From the NCBI GenBank assembly GCA_964011275.1, contig CAXGOB010000096.1, forward strand, positions 1-16,141: DNA of 16,141 nucleotides, given 5' to 3'. The notes below the pieces were generated by a model, which saw only the letters and a list, made by a program, of their open reading frames with translations, was not told the DNA's origin and ran no database searches. Of this stretch, positions 7,501-14,417 are shown piece by piece (position 1 is the first letter of the stretch; each line of letters starts with the position of its first letter). Source of the stretch: UBA7328 sp002471345. GTDB taxonomy: Bacteria; Bacteroidota; Bacteroidia; Chitinophagales; Saprospiraceae. Both the position numbers and the translations under genes were made by a program.

Positions 7501-7791
7501 AAATGCTTCACTCTTTTTAATATTAAATGGTACAATTGGTTTTCCTCCAGCGCCAATTCTATTAAAAAGACCTTCGTTTGTATGTAGGCTAAGATCTGAT
7601 TTTCGCTCTTGCACATCAGGGCCATGGCATTTGTAGCATCGATCTGAAAGTATGGGTTTGATGTGAAAATTATAATCGACAATATCCGGAAGGTTGAAGT
7701 CTTCTTTTATTTTATATCCTTGATCGTCACAATTCGTCAAACCGATCGAAATTATGGATGCTGCAAAGAAAATAAAGAATGGATTTTTCAC
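4576..7791 (-). CDS. PSD1-type protein: cytochrome c domain + DUF1549 + LamG-like insert + DUF1553
   Basis: A 1071-residue exported lipoprotein; the signal peptide ends in LTNC with the lipid cysteine at 21. An N-terminal Planctomycete-type cytochrome domain has a haem motif CYKCH (52-56) and a probable axial Met109 in EVMPPADSKLT. DUF1549 covers about 155-370 and contains a second CxxCH, CARCH at 341-345. Residues about 440-660 look like a LamG/concanavalin A-like jelly-roll, with FDRTDAFSMSIWVYLN and IDEFKIYDRELSEIEV. DUF1553 follows from about 757 to 1030 (ENRLGLAKWIVHPDHPLTSR, NRIWQMLFGKGL). The start codon is GTG; no ATG is available near it. The jelly-roll suggests carbohydrate or surface binding, and the haems suggest electron transfer. 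The enzymatic role of this family is not established. It is followed directly by its DUF1501 partner. Confidence 0.9.
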   Translation of the reverse strand: MKNPFFIFFAASIISIGLTNCDDQGYKIKEDFNLPDIVDYNFHIKPILSDRCYKCHGPDVQERKSDLSLHTNEGLFNRIGAGGKPIVPFNIKKSEAFQRIISDDPEEVMPPADSKLTLNDQEIALIAKWIDQGAKWKEHWSFSKPAKAELPNIVNKDWAFNEIDHFILSDLEQKGLNPSLSADKEVLLRRATLDITGLPPTLDEIKEFENNGSNSVFEKTLDRLLESKAYGERMASDWMDIARYADTHGYLDDTHREVWHWRNWVIDAFNDNLPYDDFVIWQLAGDLLQDATKNQTIATAFNRLHRQNQEGGIIAEEYRVEYVADRVSTTAKAFMGITMECARCHDHKYDPISQKEFYQMAAFFNNSFELGRAPIGYESGPTMTLIDDIKAQNIDSIRQIIQDLEYQVNDIKVDIGELNQWKKNALEDQNWRTFIDQNLKGFYSFESLVDSKFDNHIHSKNPAHAISWKPTHTAEGINGNAILLEENNAVLFGKEVGNFDRTDAFSMSIWVYLNEKYDDASILDNCDHKWHAYRGYEMRIVDGKLSFRMSHNYPQNAIRVDSKSDLPTKKWIQITFTYDGSSRANGIHFYFDGTPISSTPVFDDLFKSIRHDYNNDMVVMPYFGLKVGSRMNDPTLLRSKIDEFKIYDRELSEIEVGLLSGKLSVNKLADDDHLFTTEQIQKWYNLNHDNSEDNQLYKVREIENDLITDTEEVMVMQDHKSVNSTYVLNRGIYNQRLEEVFHDAPSEILEFTEELPENRLGLAKWIVHPDHPLTSRVVVNRIWQMLFGKGLVTTPDDFGNQGALPSHPELLDWLAVDLLENDWNIKGLIKKIMLSHTYQQSSNSRSDLEDFDPENILLSRGPRYRLPVEMIRDQALASSGLLTAKIGGPSVKPYQPEGLWAEQAFQAWANYEQSEGEDLYRRTLYTYWKRNTPHPFLTTFDISDRATCTVKRNITSTPTQSLMLLNYPVFHEAARRLAEKNLIEIVQSTTSKRIEYIFQSLTGRKPSKREQSTLENFYHSEKESFMKNKSSTNEYLKIGEYRGTTDDPIELAALTSLGHSIMNTVNFYMKI

Positions 7792-7963
7792 ACTTAAAAA
7801 TATTGAACAATGATCACTAATTTATAAGAATTATCACTGATTCTCGTCCTTTTTTGATATGAAATATCTTGTTAATTGCAGGGATATTACTAAAGAGTCT
7901 GTTGAAGTAACAAGTTTTAATTATTAAAGAAATCAATTGGTGTTTTTCAAGGCCACTTTAAGG

Positions 7964-7993
7964 TAAGAATGGAATAGTCACTCTTACTTTTTC
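7964..7993 (+). terminator. Weak hairpin with T-tract between PSD1 and peroxidase genes
   Basis: GTAAGA (7964-7969) and TCTTAC (7983-7988) form a 6-bp stem followed by five T on the plus strand. No plus-strand gene lies upstream. On the minus strand, the sense strand of the peroxidase gene, there is no T-tract, so termination after the peroxidase is doubtful. Peroxidase and PSD1 may therefore share a transcript. The rest of the 213-bp gap shows nothing else. Confidence 0.2.
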
Positions 7994-8004
7994 ATAATGT
8001 GGTC

Positions 8005-9330
8005 TCATTTACAACCCATATCCTCTTTCGACTGAGCATCGTTATTAGGGAAACATTTGCCTGACTTTACACTTTGTGGTACATACCTTTCTATATCATA
8101 ATCATAGAGTGCATATGTCAAGAAATCTATAAGGTCACTTCTTTCCTCTTCTGTGAGTTCAAGACGCGTGAGAGGCATTGATTCATCTGACACTTTTGAA
8201 TTTTCTGAATGGGCAGCAATTTTATAATCGACTACTTCCTCAATTGAATTCTTACTACTGCCATGGAAGAATGTAGAATAATCTTTTAAGTTATAAAGCT
8301 GCGGGACTTTGAACTTGTACATGTCATTCTCTTCTTTTGTGAAAGATGCCCTCCCTAGTATTCTTGGGTCATCAGCTGAAGTATTTACTCCCCCCATTTC
8401 ATATAAATCTCTTGTGCCTAATGCATAGAATTTCATAGCTCCTAGTGAAGGAGAGTTGTGGCATTTATAACATTCTGCTTTCTTAAAAAATACTAATCCT
8501 CCTTCTTTTTGATTTCTGGTCATTGCTTTATTATCGCCTTTTAGAAAATCTTGGAAAGGATTTTGGTTGGTAAGTATTGTTCTAAGATAGGCGCTGATTG
8601 CAAAACTAGCTGTAGTTGCATTGTATCGTTCTGATTCAGGAATGTCATAAAAGGCTTTGTCAAAAAGTTCGGCATAGCCATATTCATATAGGACTTTATC
8701 ATTGATCTCCATTCTGTGAACATGCAGTCCTTCGATGTTTTGAGCCTCTAAGCCTACAAAACCAGTATTGTTTACTTCTGCTCCATCAGTCCAATGTTGT
8801 TCTGTGCCAATATTTTGATCATTAGCTCCAAAAGTTCCACTCCAAGATGTGTTAGTCATAAAAGTGACATTCATTACAGTAAGAGGTCTATTTCCTTGAG
8901 CGTCTATATCAGACTCAAGGTATGACGGAGCTATAGTACGGAAGTTTCCATTGTCTCCAAAGCCTCTTCCTCCATCGGCAATACCTTGAATTCTACCAGG
9001 TAAGAATCCTTTTTCAGGTATATGGCAGCTAGAACATGAATAGGTTTCGTATGAATCTTTATTTTTAGGCTTTTGGGCTAATCCAGTTTCGAAAAATAAC
9101 TGTTGGCCTAAGATTACTTTTTCTTCTGTAATTGGGTTATTGGGATCTTGATTTGGCAATTCATTAAAATCTCTGCTATCAGGCATTATATAATGGTCTA
9201 CACTCCCGGTCTTGGAAGACTCCACTAAGGCCTTTCTCAAATTAGAATCAAGAGATCCTTTGATATCGTCAACACATGAAGATAGAACTATCAGTGCTAA
9301 CGCAACAAGGGTAAATTGCGTTTTCATCAT
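8005..9330 (-). CDS. Di-haem cytochrome c peroxidase family lipoprotein
   Basis: A 441-residue protein counted from the first of two adjacent ATG codons at 9330. The frame stays open upstream to 9531, but that would overlap the Tag gene and place about 67 unrelated residues before a perfect lipoprotein signal (residues about 3-18, LSSC, lipid Cys at 19 or 20). The two haem sites expected of the family are CSSCH (99-103) and CYKCH (287-291). Other family features are GQQLFFETGLA, ATTASFAISAYLRTILTNQN, and the C-terminal LTEEERSDLIDFLTYAL. The family reduces H2O2 or, in MauG/MbnH members, oxidises a partner protein. The segment between the haems (TVMNVTFMTNTSWSGTFGAN) lacks the usual FWDGR-type motif, so the substrate may differ from classical CcpA. 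It lies upstream of PSD1/DUF1501 on the same strand. Confidence 0.9.
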   Translation of the reverse strand: MMKTQFTLVALALIVLSSCVDDIKGSLDSNLRKALVESSKTGSVDHYIMPDSRDFNELPNQDPNNPITEEKVILGQQLFFETGLAQKPKNKDSYETYSCSSCHIPEKGFLPGRIQGIADGGRGFGDNGNFRTIAPSYLESDIDAQGNRPLTVMNVTFMTNTSWSGTFGANDQNIGTEQHWTDGAEVNNTGFVGLEAQNIEGLHVHRMEINDKVLYEYGYAELFDKAFYDIPESERYNATTASFAISAYLRTILTNQNPFQDFLKGDNKAMTRNQKEGGLVFFKKAECYKCHNSPSLGAMKFYALGTRDLYEMGGVNTSADDPRILGRASFTKEENDMYKFKVPQLYNLKDYSTFFHGSSKNSIEEVVDYKIAAHSENSKVSDESMPLTRLELTEEERSDLIDFLTYALYDYDIERYVPQSVKSGKCFPNNDAQSKEDMGCK

Positions 9331-9423
9331 ACCAAGTGTGCTTAAAGTAGAAAAAATTATTAGTACGAAATAGCCAAATATTTGACCAAAATGAGCTTTT
9401 TCTATCTGTTTTGTCAAATAGTT

Positions 9424-9448
9424 GATAAAAATGCCTTGGGGAACAAGG
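9424..9448 (-). terminator. Weak terminator-like hairpin after tag
   Basis: CCTTG (9434-9438) pairs with CAAGG (9444-9448) over a 5-base loop. On the minus strand the stem is followed by CATTTTTATC, with five T. It lies in the 178-bp gap between tag and the peroxidase gene and could partly separate their transcripts. The stem is short, so the call is tentative. Confidence 0.3.
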
Positions 9449-9508
9449 GAAAAAATGTGTGCTAGTTTACTTAAAAAGTTTATTTGGTATAAAAGATTAC
9501 ACTCTGGA

Positions 9509-10051
9509 TCAAATCCATGCCGGCTTGGCATCTAGAATTCTTTTGTATACAGGACATAATGTATCATGAGCACCTTTGAGATACCCACAACTCATCAAGA
9601 ATTCATTCGTAATTTCTCCACCAGTAAATTTGAATGTCTTTTTAAATAGTTTGACCCATTCTTCTTTAGTATTTGGGTGGTTATGGTCTAACCACGCCTT
9701 AAAAGAACCAAATCCATTTTGCAATTTCAGAATGGTTTGAGCATTATATATAGCCGCATTAACTTTTAGCTTATTTCTTACTATTCCTTCATCATTCAAA
9801 AGTCGTGTTCGATCACTTTCAGTAAATGAGGCAACTTCTTCAATACTAAAATCGGCATAAGCCTTTCTAATGTTTTCTTTCTTTTTCAGGATTAATAACC
9901 ACGAAAGTCCTGCCTGATTTATTTCTAATAACAACCTGCCAAAAAGCTTGTCATCGGAATTTATTGGGAATCCATATTCGTGATCATGATAATGTACATT
10001 CGGATTATCTGAGTCCATTTTAGACACTGCTATGCAATATGAATTGGTCAT
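9509..10051 (-). CDS. tag: DNA-3-methyladenine glycosylase I
   Basis: This 180-residue enzyme removes 3-methyladenine from alkylated DNA (base excision repair, cytoplasm). By comparison with E. coli Tag, the zinc ligands map to Cys6, His22, His162 and Cys166 (AHDTLC). The catalytic Glu38 maps to Glu43 in LLEINQAGLSW, with Trp46 equivalent to Trp51. The signature FKFTGGEITNEFLMSCGYLKGA is complete. Two E. coli binding-pocket tryptophans are not kept: Trp21 is Tyr26 in YHDHEYG, and the RCGW start is YCIAV. From memory of the family, this YHDHEYGFP form is common in Bacteroidota, so it is a subfamily trait rather than damage. The start at 10051 keeps Cys6. The gene lies 30 bases after the MFS gene and is probably co-transcribed with it. 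Confidence 0.93.
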   Translation of the reverse strand: MTNSYCIAVSKMDSDNPNVHYHDHEYGFPINSDDKLFGRLLLEINQAGLSWLLILKKKENIRKAYADFSIEEVASFTESDRTRLLNDEGIVRNKLKVNAAIYNAQTILKLQNGFGSFKAWLDHNHPNTKEEWVKLFKKTFKFTGGEITNEFLMSCGYLKGAHDTLCPVYKRILDAKPAWI

Positions 10052-10081
10052 GAAAACATGGTTTGTTTGCCAAAGATGATT

Positions 10082-11302
10082 TTAATCTGAAATTGATGCG
10101 CTTAATCTGCGCAGAGCAAAAAATGCAAGAACAGTAGAGAAGGCTAATAATATTCCCCCAGCCAAAAATGGTGCTCCTGGAAGATAAGTAAGGGCATTTT
10201 CTCCGGTAAATTGGTAAAAAAGAAATGTGGCTATTGCAGGACCTATTATAGTGGTTATACTGACCATACTAGTTAATGCACCTTGCAGATTACCTTGTTC
10301 TTTTTCAGAAACTTGATTTGACATTAGACCTTGTAAAGTAGGGCTCGCAACTCCACCTAGGCAATACGGAATCATAAATAGATAAATTATCAAGGAAGTG
10401 CCAGCAAATGCGAATAATGTCATTCCAATAGTCCAAAGAATAAATCCAAAAATGATGGTTTTATTTTCTCCAATTTTTTTAACAATTGTACCAGTGAGAC
10501 CTCCATGGACAGCGGCAACAAGTAACCCAATAAAACTGAGACTATATCCGACTTCTGCTTCATTCCAAGAGTAGTTTTCCATGGTAAAAAAAGTCCAAAC
10601 TGCAGGAAGAGATTGTCCAGCAATATTTGCAAAAAAGAAAGCTAAAACAAGTAGACCAAGGCCTTTAAATTTTCCTAAATGAGCCAAAGAAACTCCTGGT
10701 ATCATTTTTTGAGGGATCACCTCTCTTCTGTTTTCTGGAGGAAGAGATTCTGGCAGTATGAAGTAGCCAAAAAGAAAATTAACAAAAGTAAGTCCTGCAG
10801 CGATAAAAAATGGAAGTCTTACATCTATAGCGCCAAAAATACCTCCTATGGCTGGGCCTATTATAAATCCCATACCAAATGCAGCACCAAGCATTCCAAA
10901 GTTTTTAGCTTTGTCTTCTGGTTTACTGATATCTGCCATATATGCATTAGCAACGGTATAACTAGCACCCATTCCTCCGGCCAACAGTCTCCCCACAAAG
11001 AGCCACCATATGGTAGGAGCAAAAGTATGAATAAGGTAATCAACTCCTAATCCAAATAATGCGACAAGTAAGACAGGTCTTCTGCCATATTTATCACTCA
11101 ATTCACCTAAAATAGGAGAAAATACAAACTGCATCAAGGCAAATGAAATCAAGAGTAATCCTCCATACGCCGAAGCCTCAGAAAGGTCTGCACCTGTAAG
11201 TTCTTGGATGAGGGATGGAAAGACTGGAATGATAATTCCCAGCCCTATAATATCTAACAAAATAGTGATGAAAATGAATACAATAGCCTTATTGGATTTC
11301 AT
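10082..11302 (-). CDS. TCR/Tet family MFS efflux transporter
   Basis: A 406-residue inner-membrane protein with about 12 membrane segments. It fits the tetracycline-resistance branch of the major facilitator superfamily. Asp17 in TM1 (LLDIIGLGIIIPVFP) matches the conserved TetA pattern. Motif A, GELSDKYGRRPVLL, is at 66-79. Motif B contains Arg105 (GRLLAGGMGASYTVANAYMADI). The antiporter motif C, GMLGAAFGMGFIIGPAIGG, is at 136-154. Members exchange protons for drugs or metabolites; the substrate cannot be told from sequence, and chromosomal members in Bacteroidota often do not confer tetracycline resistance. It is the first gene of a run of five minus-strand genes; tag follows after 30 bases. 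It is divergent from the small membrane protein at 11388 across an 85-bp gap with no clear promoter. Confidence 0.88.
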   Translation of the reverse strand: MKSNKAIVFIFITILLDIIGLGIIIPVFPSLIQELTGADLSEASAYGGLLLISFALMQFVFSPILGELSDKYGRRPVLLVALFGLGVDYLIHTFAPTIWWLFVGRLLAGGMGASYTVANAYMADISKPEDKAKNFGMLGAAFGMGFIIGPAIGGIFGAIDVRLPFFIAAGLTFVNFLFGYFILPESLPPENRREVIPQKMIPGVSLAHLGKFKGLGLLVLAFFFANIAGQSLPAVWTFFTMENYSWNEAEVGYSLSFIGLLVAAVHGGLTGTIVKKIGENKTIIFGFILWTIGMTLFAFAGTSLIIYLFMIPYCLGGVASPTLQGLMSNQVSEKEQGNLQGALTSMVSITTIIGPAIATFLFYQFTGENALTYLPGAPFLAGGILLAFSTVLAFFALRRLSASISD

Positions 11303-11387
11303 TTGGTGAAGGTGCGTAAAAAAATGTGTTCAGGTTCAAAAGAGTAAACTATATTTACTGTAATACTTCAAACAAATAATTCTGCAA

Positions 11388-11588
11388 ATGTCGAAAGTAT
11401 TCCTTGCACTTATGGTACTATTCGCTCTACTGAGCATTTTCTTTATGATGAGGGTAGATTTTATAAATTTTGAAAAAGAAGAGCATATAGCACCACTACT
11501 ATTGACAATGTCTAATGGGCTTTTTATTGTTGCTATGTTTGTTTTCTACAGAAATGCCAAGAAAAAAGAAACGAAGAAGTCGGAATAA
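11388..11588 (+). CDS. Small two-TM membrane protein, uncharacterised
   Basis: A 66-residue protein not recognised as any family. It has two hydrophobic stretches (about residues 4-22 and 36-53) separated by an acidic loop (DFINFEKEEH) and a highly charged Lys-rich tail (RNAKKKETKKSE), so the tail probably faces the cytoplasm. The start is the first ATG; 85 bases separate it from the divergent MFS gene. It is followed after 52 bases by another membrane protein and then by thymidylate kinase, which together may form an operon. Good hydrophobic patterning and position between real genes support it as genuine. Confidence 0.6.
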   Translation: MSKVFLALMVLFALLSIFFMMRVDFINFEKEEHIAPLLLTMSNGLFIVAMFVFYRNAKKKETKKSE

Positions 11589-11640
11589 TCACTTTGAGTA
11601 CGTCTCTTAATAGAATATCTTTAGACTAGCTTAATGGAAA

Positions 11641-12168
11641 ATGATGTCTTCTGAAGTAGACCATGTTAATCTAAATAAGAGAATAGAGGCTTATTATCGA
11701 GGAGAGCGCATAAGTAATGCGGCTCTATTTCTTATTGGAGGTGGAGCGATCACGTGGTCTTTCTTATTGTTTTATTGGAGACAAGGCCATCTTTCGTCTG
11801 GATTTTTCTTTTCAGCATTGCCCCTTGGATTGTTTTTTATTATATCTGGAGGATATCGTTTTTATAGATCTTTTAAGAGATACGGAGATACGGTAAATTC
11901 TATAACAAAAGAAGGATATTTCGAGAACAAAGAGGTCCCACTTTTACAGAGTAGGATATTAAGATTTCAGCAAAAGAGAAATGTAAATATGGGAGGATTG
12001 ATCATTGGGTTTATAAGTTGTATTGCTATAATTTTCTTAAAAATGAATCATGTGTTTTTAGGCACAAGTGTTAGTATTACGATCTTTTCTGCTTTTCTCT
12101 TAGCTTTTGACCTTTTTGGTCAATTTAGAGTAGAAGAATATCTTCATTATTTAAAGAAAACCTTATAG
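11641..12168 (+). CDS. Four-TM membrane protein, uncharacterised
   Basis: A 175-residue protein that I do not recognise. It has an N-terminal amphipathic segment (residues 8-24), a pair of membrane helices at about 26-45 and 52-72, a charged middle region (73-115), and a second pair at about 117-134 and 139-160, ending in a basic tail. The helical-pair, loop, helical-pair layout recalls small Bacteroidota membrane proteins of unknown function. Two adjacent ATG codons (11641 and 11644) are possible starts. It lies 52 bases after a two-TM protein and 67 bases before thymidylate kinase on the same strand. Confidence 0.65.
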   Translation: MMSSEVDHVNLNKRIEAYYRGERISNAALFLIGGGAITWSFLLFYWRQGHLSSGFFFSALPLGLFFIISGGYRFYRSFKRYGDTVNSITKEGYFENKEVPLLQSRILRFQQKRNVNMGGLIIGFISCIAIIFLKMNHVFLGTSVSITIFSAFLLAFDLFGQFRVEEYLHYLKKTL

Positions 12169-12235
12169 TTCCACTCAATTGATATATTGCATCATTTCCA
12201 ATTTCAATCTTATATTTTAGCATAAAATCTATTAA

Positions 12236-12862
12236 ATGACTTCAGCAAAGTTTATTGTCATAGAAGGTACTGATGGTAGTGGGAAATCCACACAGATTAA
12301 AATGCTTTCTGATAGAATGAACGAGTTGAACATGCCACTTTTGACCACTTTAGAACCAACCGATAGGCCAATTGGCAAACTTATTAGGAAAGTGCTAGCT
12401 CATGAGATTGTCGTGAGTAATGATGTCCTTGCTGGATTGTATTTCTCAGATAGATTGGACCATCTCACTAATGATAAAGATGGAATGCTCAAAGTCCTTT
12501 CTGAGGGCACTTCTATTATTTGTGATAGGTATTACTTATCATCTCTGGCTTATAATAGCCTGAATAGTTCGATGCAATGGGTATACGATCTGAATGAAAG
12601 GTGTATGAATCTGAAAAGGCCTGATTTGACTATTTTTTTGGACCTTGAAGTCAAGGAATCCTTAAGGCGAATAGAAATGGGTAGGACTACAGTTGATTTG
12701 TTTGAAAAAGAGGACGTTCTTACTCATGTAAAGAATAAGTATAATGAAGCCATTGATATGTTAAGCCCTCATGAAAAAATTGTCAAGATTAGTGCTGATG
12801 GTGATCCGGAATGGATTCATGCACAAGTTTGGGAGGAGGTATTAGAACTTTTTTCCAATTGA
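12236..12862 (+). CDS. tmk: Thymidylate (dTMP) kinase
   Basis: A 208-residue enzyme converting dTMP to dTDP with ATP, essential for DNA synthesis, of usual family length. The P-loop is GTDGSGKST at residues 11-19. The substrate-binding segment is EPTDRPIGKLIRKVL (40-54). The DRY motif is CDRYYLSSLAYN (96-107). The LID region is RRIEMGRTTVDLFEKED (144-160), with arginines placed to contact ATP phosphates. The P-loop and the EPTDRPIG segment look more like thymidylate kinases of Firmicutes and archaea than like the EGLDGAGKST form. A second, canonical tmk elsewhere in the genome is possible. It is the last gene of a likely three-gene plus-strand run; a weak terminator follows. Confidence 0.9.
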   Translation: MTSAKFIVIEGTDGSGKSTQIKMLSDRMNELNMPLLTTLEPTDRPIGKLIRKVLAHEIVVSNDVLAGLYFSDRLDHLTNDKDGMLKVLSEGTSIICDRYYLSSLAYNSLNSSMQWVYDLNERCMNLKRPDLTIFLDLEVKESLRRIEMGRTTVDLFEKEDVLTHVKNKYNEAIDMLSPHEKIVKISADGDPEWIHAQVWEEVLELFSN

Positions 12863-12876
12863 TACTCTTACTCAGC

Positions 12877-12898
12877 AGGATAGCTAGCCCTATCTTTT
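12877..12898 (+). terminator. Weak intrinsic terminator after tmk
   Basis: AGGATAG (12877-12883) pairs with CTATCTT (12890-12896, one G-U) over a 6-base loop. The T-tract is short (TTTTATT). It lies 15 bases after the tmk stop codon. Confidence 0.4.
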
Positions 12899-12936
12899 AT
12901 TCATCATTTTTAATGAGGATAATTTTCACTATTTTG

Positions 12937-12956
12937 ATTTTGCAAAATTCCTAAAA
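12937..12956. promoter_or_regulatory. Palindrome and TCCTAAAA motif before the SGNH fusion gene
   Basis: ATTTTGCAAAAT (12937-12948) is a perfect 12-bp palindrome. It is followed at once by TCCTAAAA (12949-12956), which ends one base before the start codon. The same TCCTAAAA forms one arm of an inverted repeat upstream of the neighbouring symporter gene. It may be an operator, or simply an A-rich translation start region. Confidence 0.25.
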
Positions 12957-12957
12957 G

Positions 12958-14415
12958 ATGTATTTAAAACTCTATTGTTACCTATTTGTCTCAATCTTCA
13001 CTATTAGTCTTGGTGCACAAGATCCTCTAAGATTCCAAAAGGAAATTGAAGCTTTCAAGATTGCTGATCAGAATGTTGATTATAATGATGTCGTACTTTT
13101 CACAGGGAGTTCCAGTGTAAGGTTTTGGAAGACATTAGAGGCTGATTATCCATCTCACAATGTGATTAATAGAGGATTTGGCGGAAGTCAGTTTAGTGAT
13201 CTGATTTATTTTTCTGATCAGCTCATATTGCAATATAAGCCTCAAAAGATTTTTATTTACGAGGGTGATAATGACCTATTTGCAGGAAAGTCTATTGAAA
13301 CTATACTAGATGATGCAGCTCAATTGGTTTATAAAATCAGAAGAACTCTTCCTAACGCTGAAATCCACTTTATAGCTCCTAAGCCCAGTGTAGCCAGATG
13401 GAATCTAAAGGATAAATACCTTGTTCTAAATGAGCAATTTGATGAATGGTGTGGAAATGATCTTAAACTTCACTTTGTAGATGTGTGGACACCGATGTGT
13501 CAGGATGATGGAGAAGTAATGAAGGACCTTTTCATTATTGATAAGCTCCATATGAATGCTAAAGGATATGCTATCTGGAAGGATGTAGTACAGCCATATG
13601 TCCAATCAAAGTCCGATGAAGGAATCTTACACAGTGGTCCAATAGGTGTACAAGCCTATTCATTCAGGAATTATTTTCCGAAGGACATGATTGGGACTTT
13701 AGACGACATTGAGAAAATGGGCATTACTCAGATAGAGGGTGATGGAGGAAGAATACCACCTAAAGAATTTAGAAAACTATGTAGTGCTAGAGGAATTACA
13801 ATTCCTTCGACAGGCTGCCAATTTAATGAACTTACTAAAGATCCAATGGCTATAGTGGATAAGGCCAAAGCTCTAGGGTCTTCTCATGTAATGTGTCCAT
13901 GGATACCTCATGATAATAGAGGAAAATTCAATTTAGAAGATGCTCAAAAAGCCGTAGAAGCTTTTAATGCTGGTGGCAAAGTGCTAAAAGAGCATGGAAT
14001 CACATTCTGTTATCACCCTCATGGTTATGAACTACAACCCCATGGCGAAGGAACGTTGCTAGACTACATAATAGAAAACACTAATCCAGAATACGTCTCT
14101 TTTGAGATGGATGTCTTCTGGGTACAGTTTGGAGGAGGAGACCCTGTGAGCCTTCTTAAAAAGTATCCAAAAAGATGGAAAATGCTCCACCTCAAGGACA
14201 TGAAAGAAGGAATCAAAAAAGATCTGACAGGAGGGACAGATGTAGAACATAATGTTATTCTTGGATCAGGTCAAGTCGATATAGAAGGAGTAATACGTAC
14301 AGCTAAGGAAATAGGCGTGGATTTCTATTTTATAGAAGATGAAAGCAGTTCGGTTATGAACCAAGTTCCAGAAAGTGTAGAATGGATAAGGTCATTAAAA
14401 ACAAATGATAAATAG
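12958..14415 (+). CDS. Exported fusion: SGNH/GDSL hydrolase + sugar isomerase/epimerase-like TIM barrel
   Basis: A single 485-residue frame joins two enzyme types. After a signal peptide (about 1-20, ending GAQ), residues 25-218 are an SGNH hydrolase: block I FTGSSSVRFW (likely nucleophile Ser52), block II NRGFGGS, block III GDND with Asn105, and block V DKLH with Asp195 and His198. Residues 228-485 match the xylose-isomerase-like TIM barrel (sugar phosphate isomerase/epimerase, AP endonuclease 2 family): IGVQAYSFRNYF, FCYHPHGYE, FEMDVFW, HLKDM and FIEDE, which supply the expected metal-binding Glu, His and Asp residues. Secreted members of each type are common in Bacteroidota carbohydrate loci. 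The hydrolase could remove acyl groups while the barrel acts on the freed or oxidised sugar; this is inference. It converges on a sodium symporter with 2 bases between stop codons. Confidence 0.88.
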   Translation: MYLKLYCYLFVSIFTISLGAQDPLRFQKEIEAFKIADQNVDYNDVVLFTGSSSVRFWKTLEADYPSHNVINRGFGGSQFSDLIYFSDQLILQYKPQKIFIYEGDNDLFAGKSIETILDDAAQLVYKIRRTLPNAEIHFIAPKPSVARWNLKDKYLVLNEQFDEWCGNDLKLHFVDVWTPMCQDDGEVMKDLFIIDKLHMNAKGYAIWKDVVQPYVQSKSDEGILHSGPIGVQAYSFRNYFPKDMIGTLDDIEKMGITQIEGDGGRIPPKEFRKLCSARGITIPSTGCQFNELTKDPMAIVDKAKALGSSHVMCPWIPHDNRGKFNLEDAQKAVEAFNAGGKVLKEHGITFCYHPHGYELQPHGEGTLLDYIIENTNPEYVSFEMDVFWVQFGGGDPVSLLKKYPKRWKMLHLKDMKEGIKKDLTGGTDVEHNVILGSGQVDIEGVIRTAKEIGVDFYFIEDESSSVMNQVPESVEWIRSLKTNDK

Positions 14416-14417
14416 AC

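Noticed and set aside
9331..9531. N-terminal extension of the peroxidase reading frame by 67 codons
   Set aside because: It overlaps the end of tag and precedes a perfect lipoprotein signal peptide; the extra residues look like translated intergenic sequence.
10679..11050. 123-codon plus-strand ORF inside the MFS gene
   Set aside because: Antisense shadow of a clear membrane transporter; composition is Ser/Lys-rich as expected from reversed TM codons.
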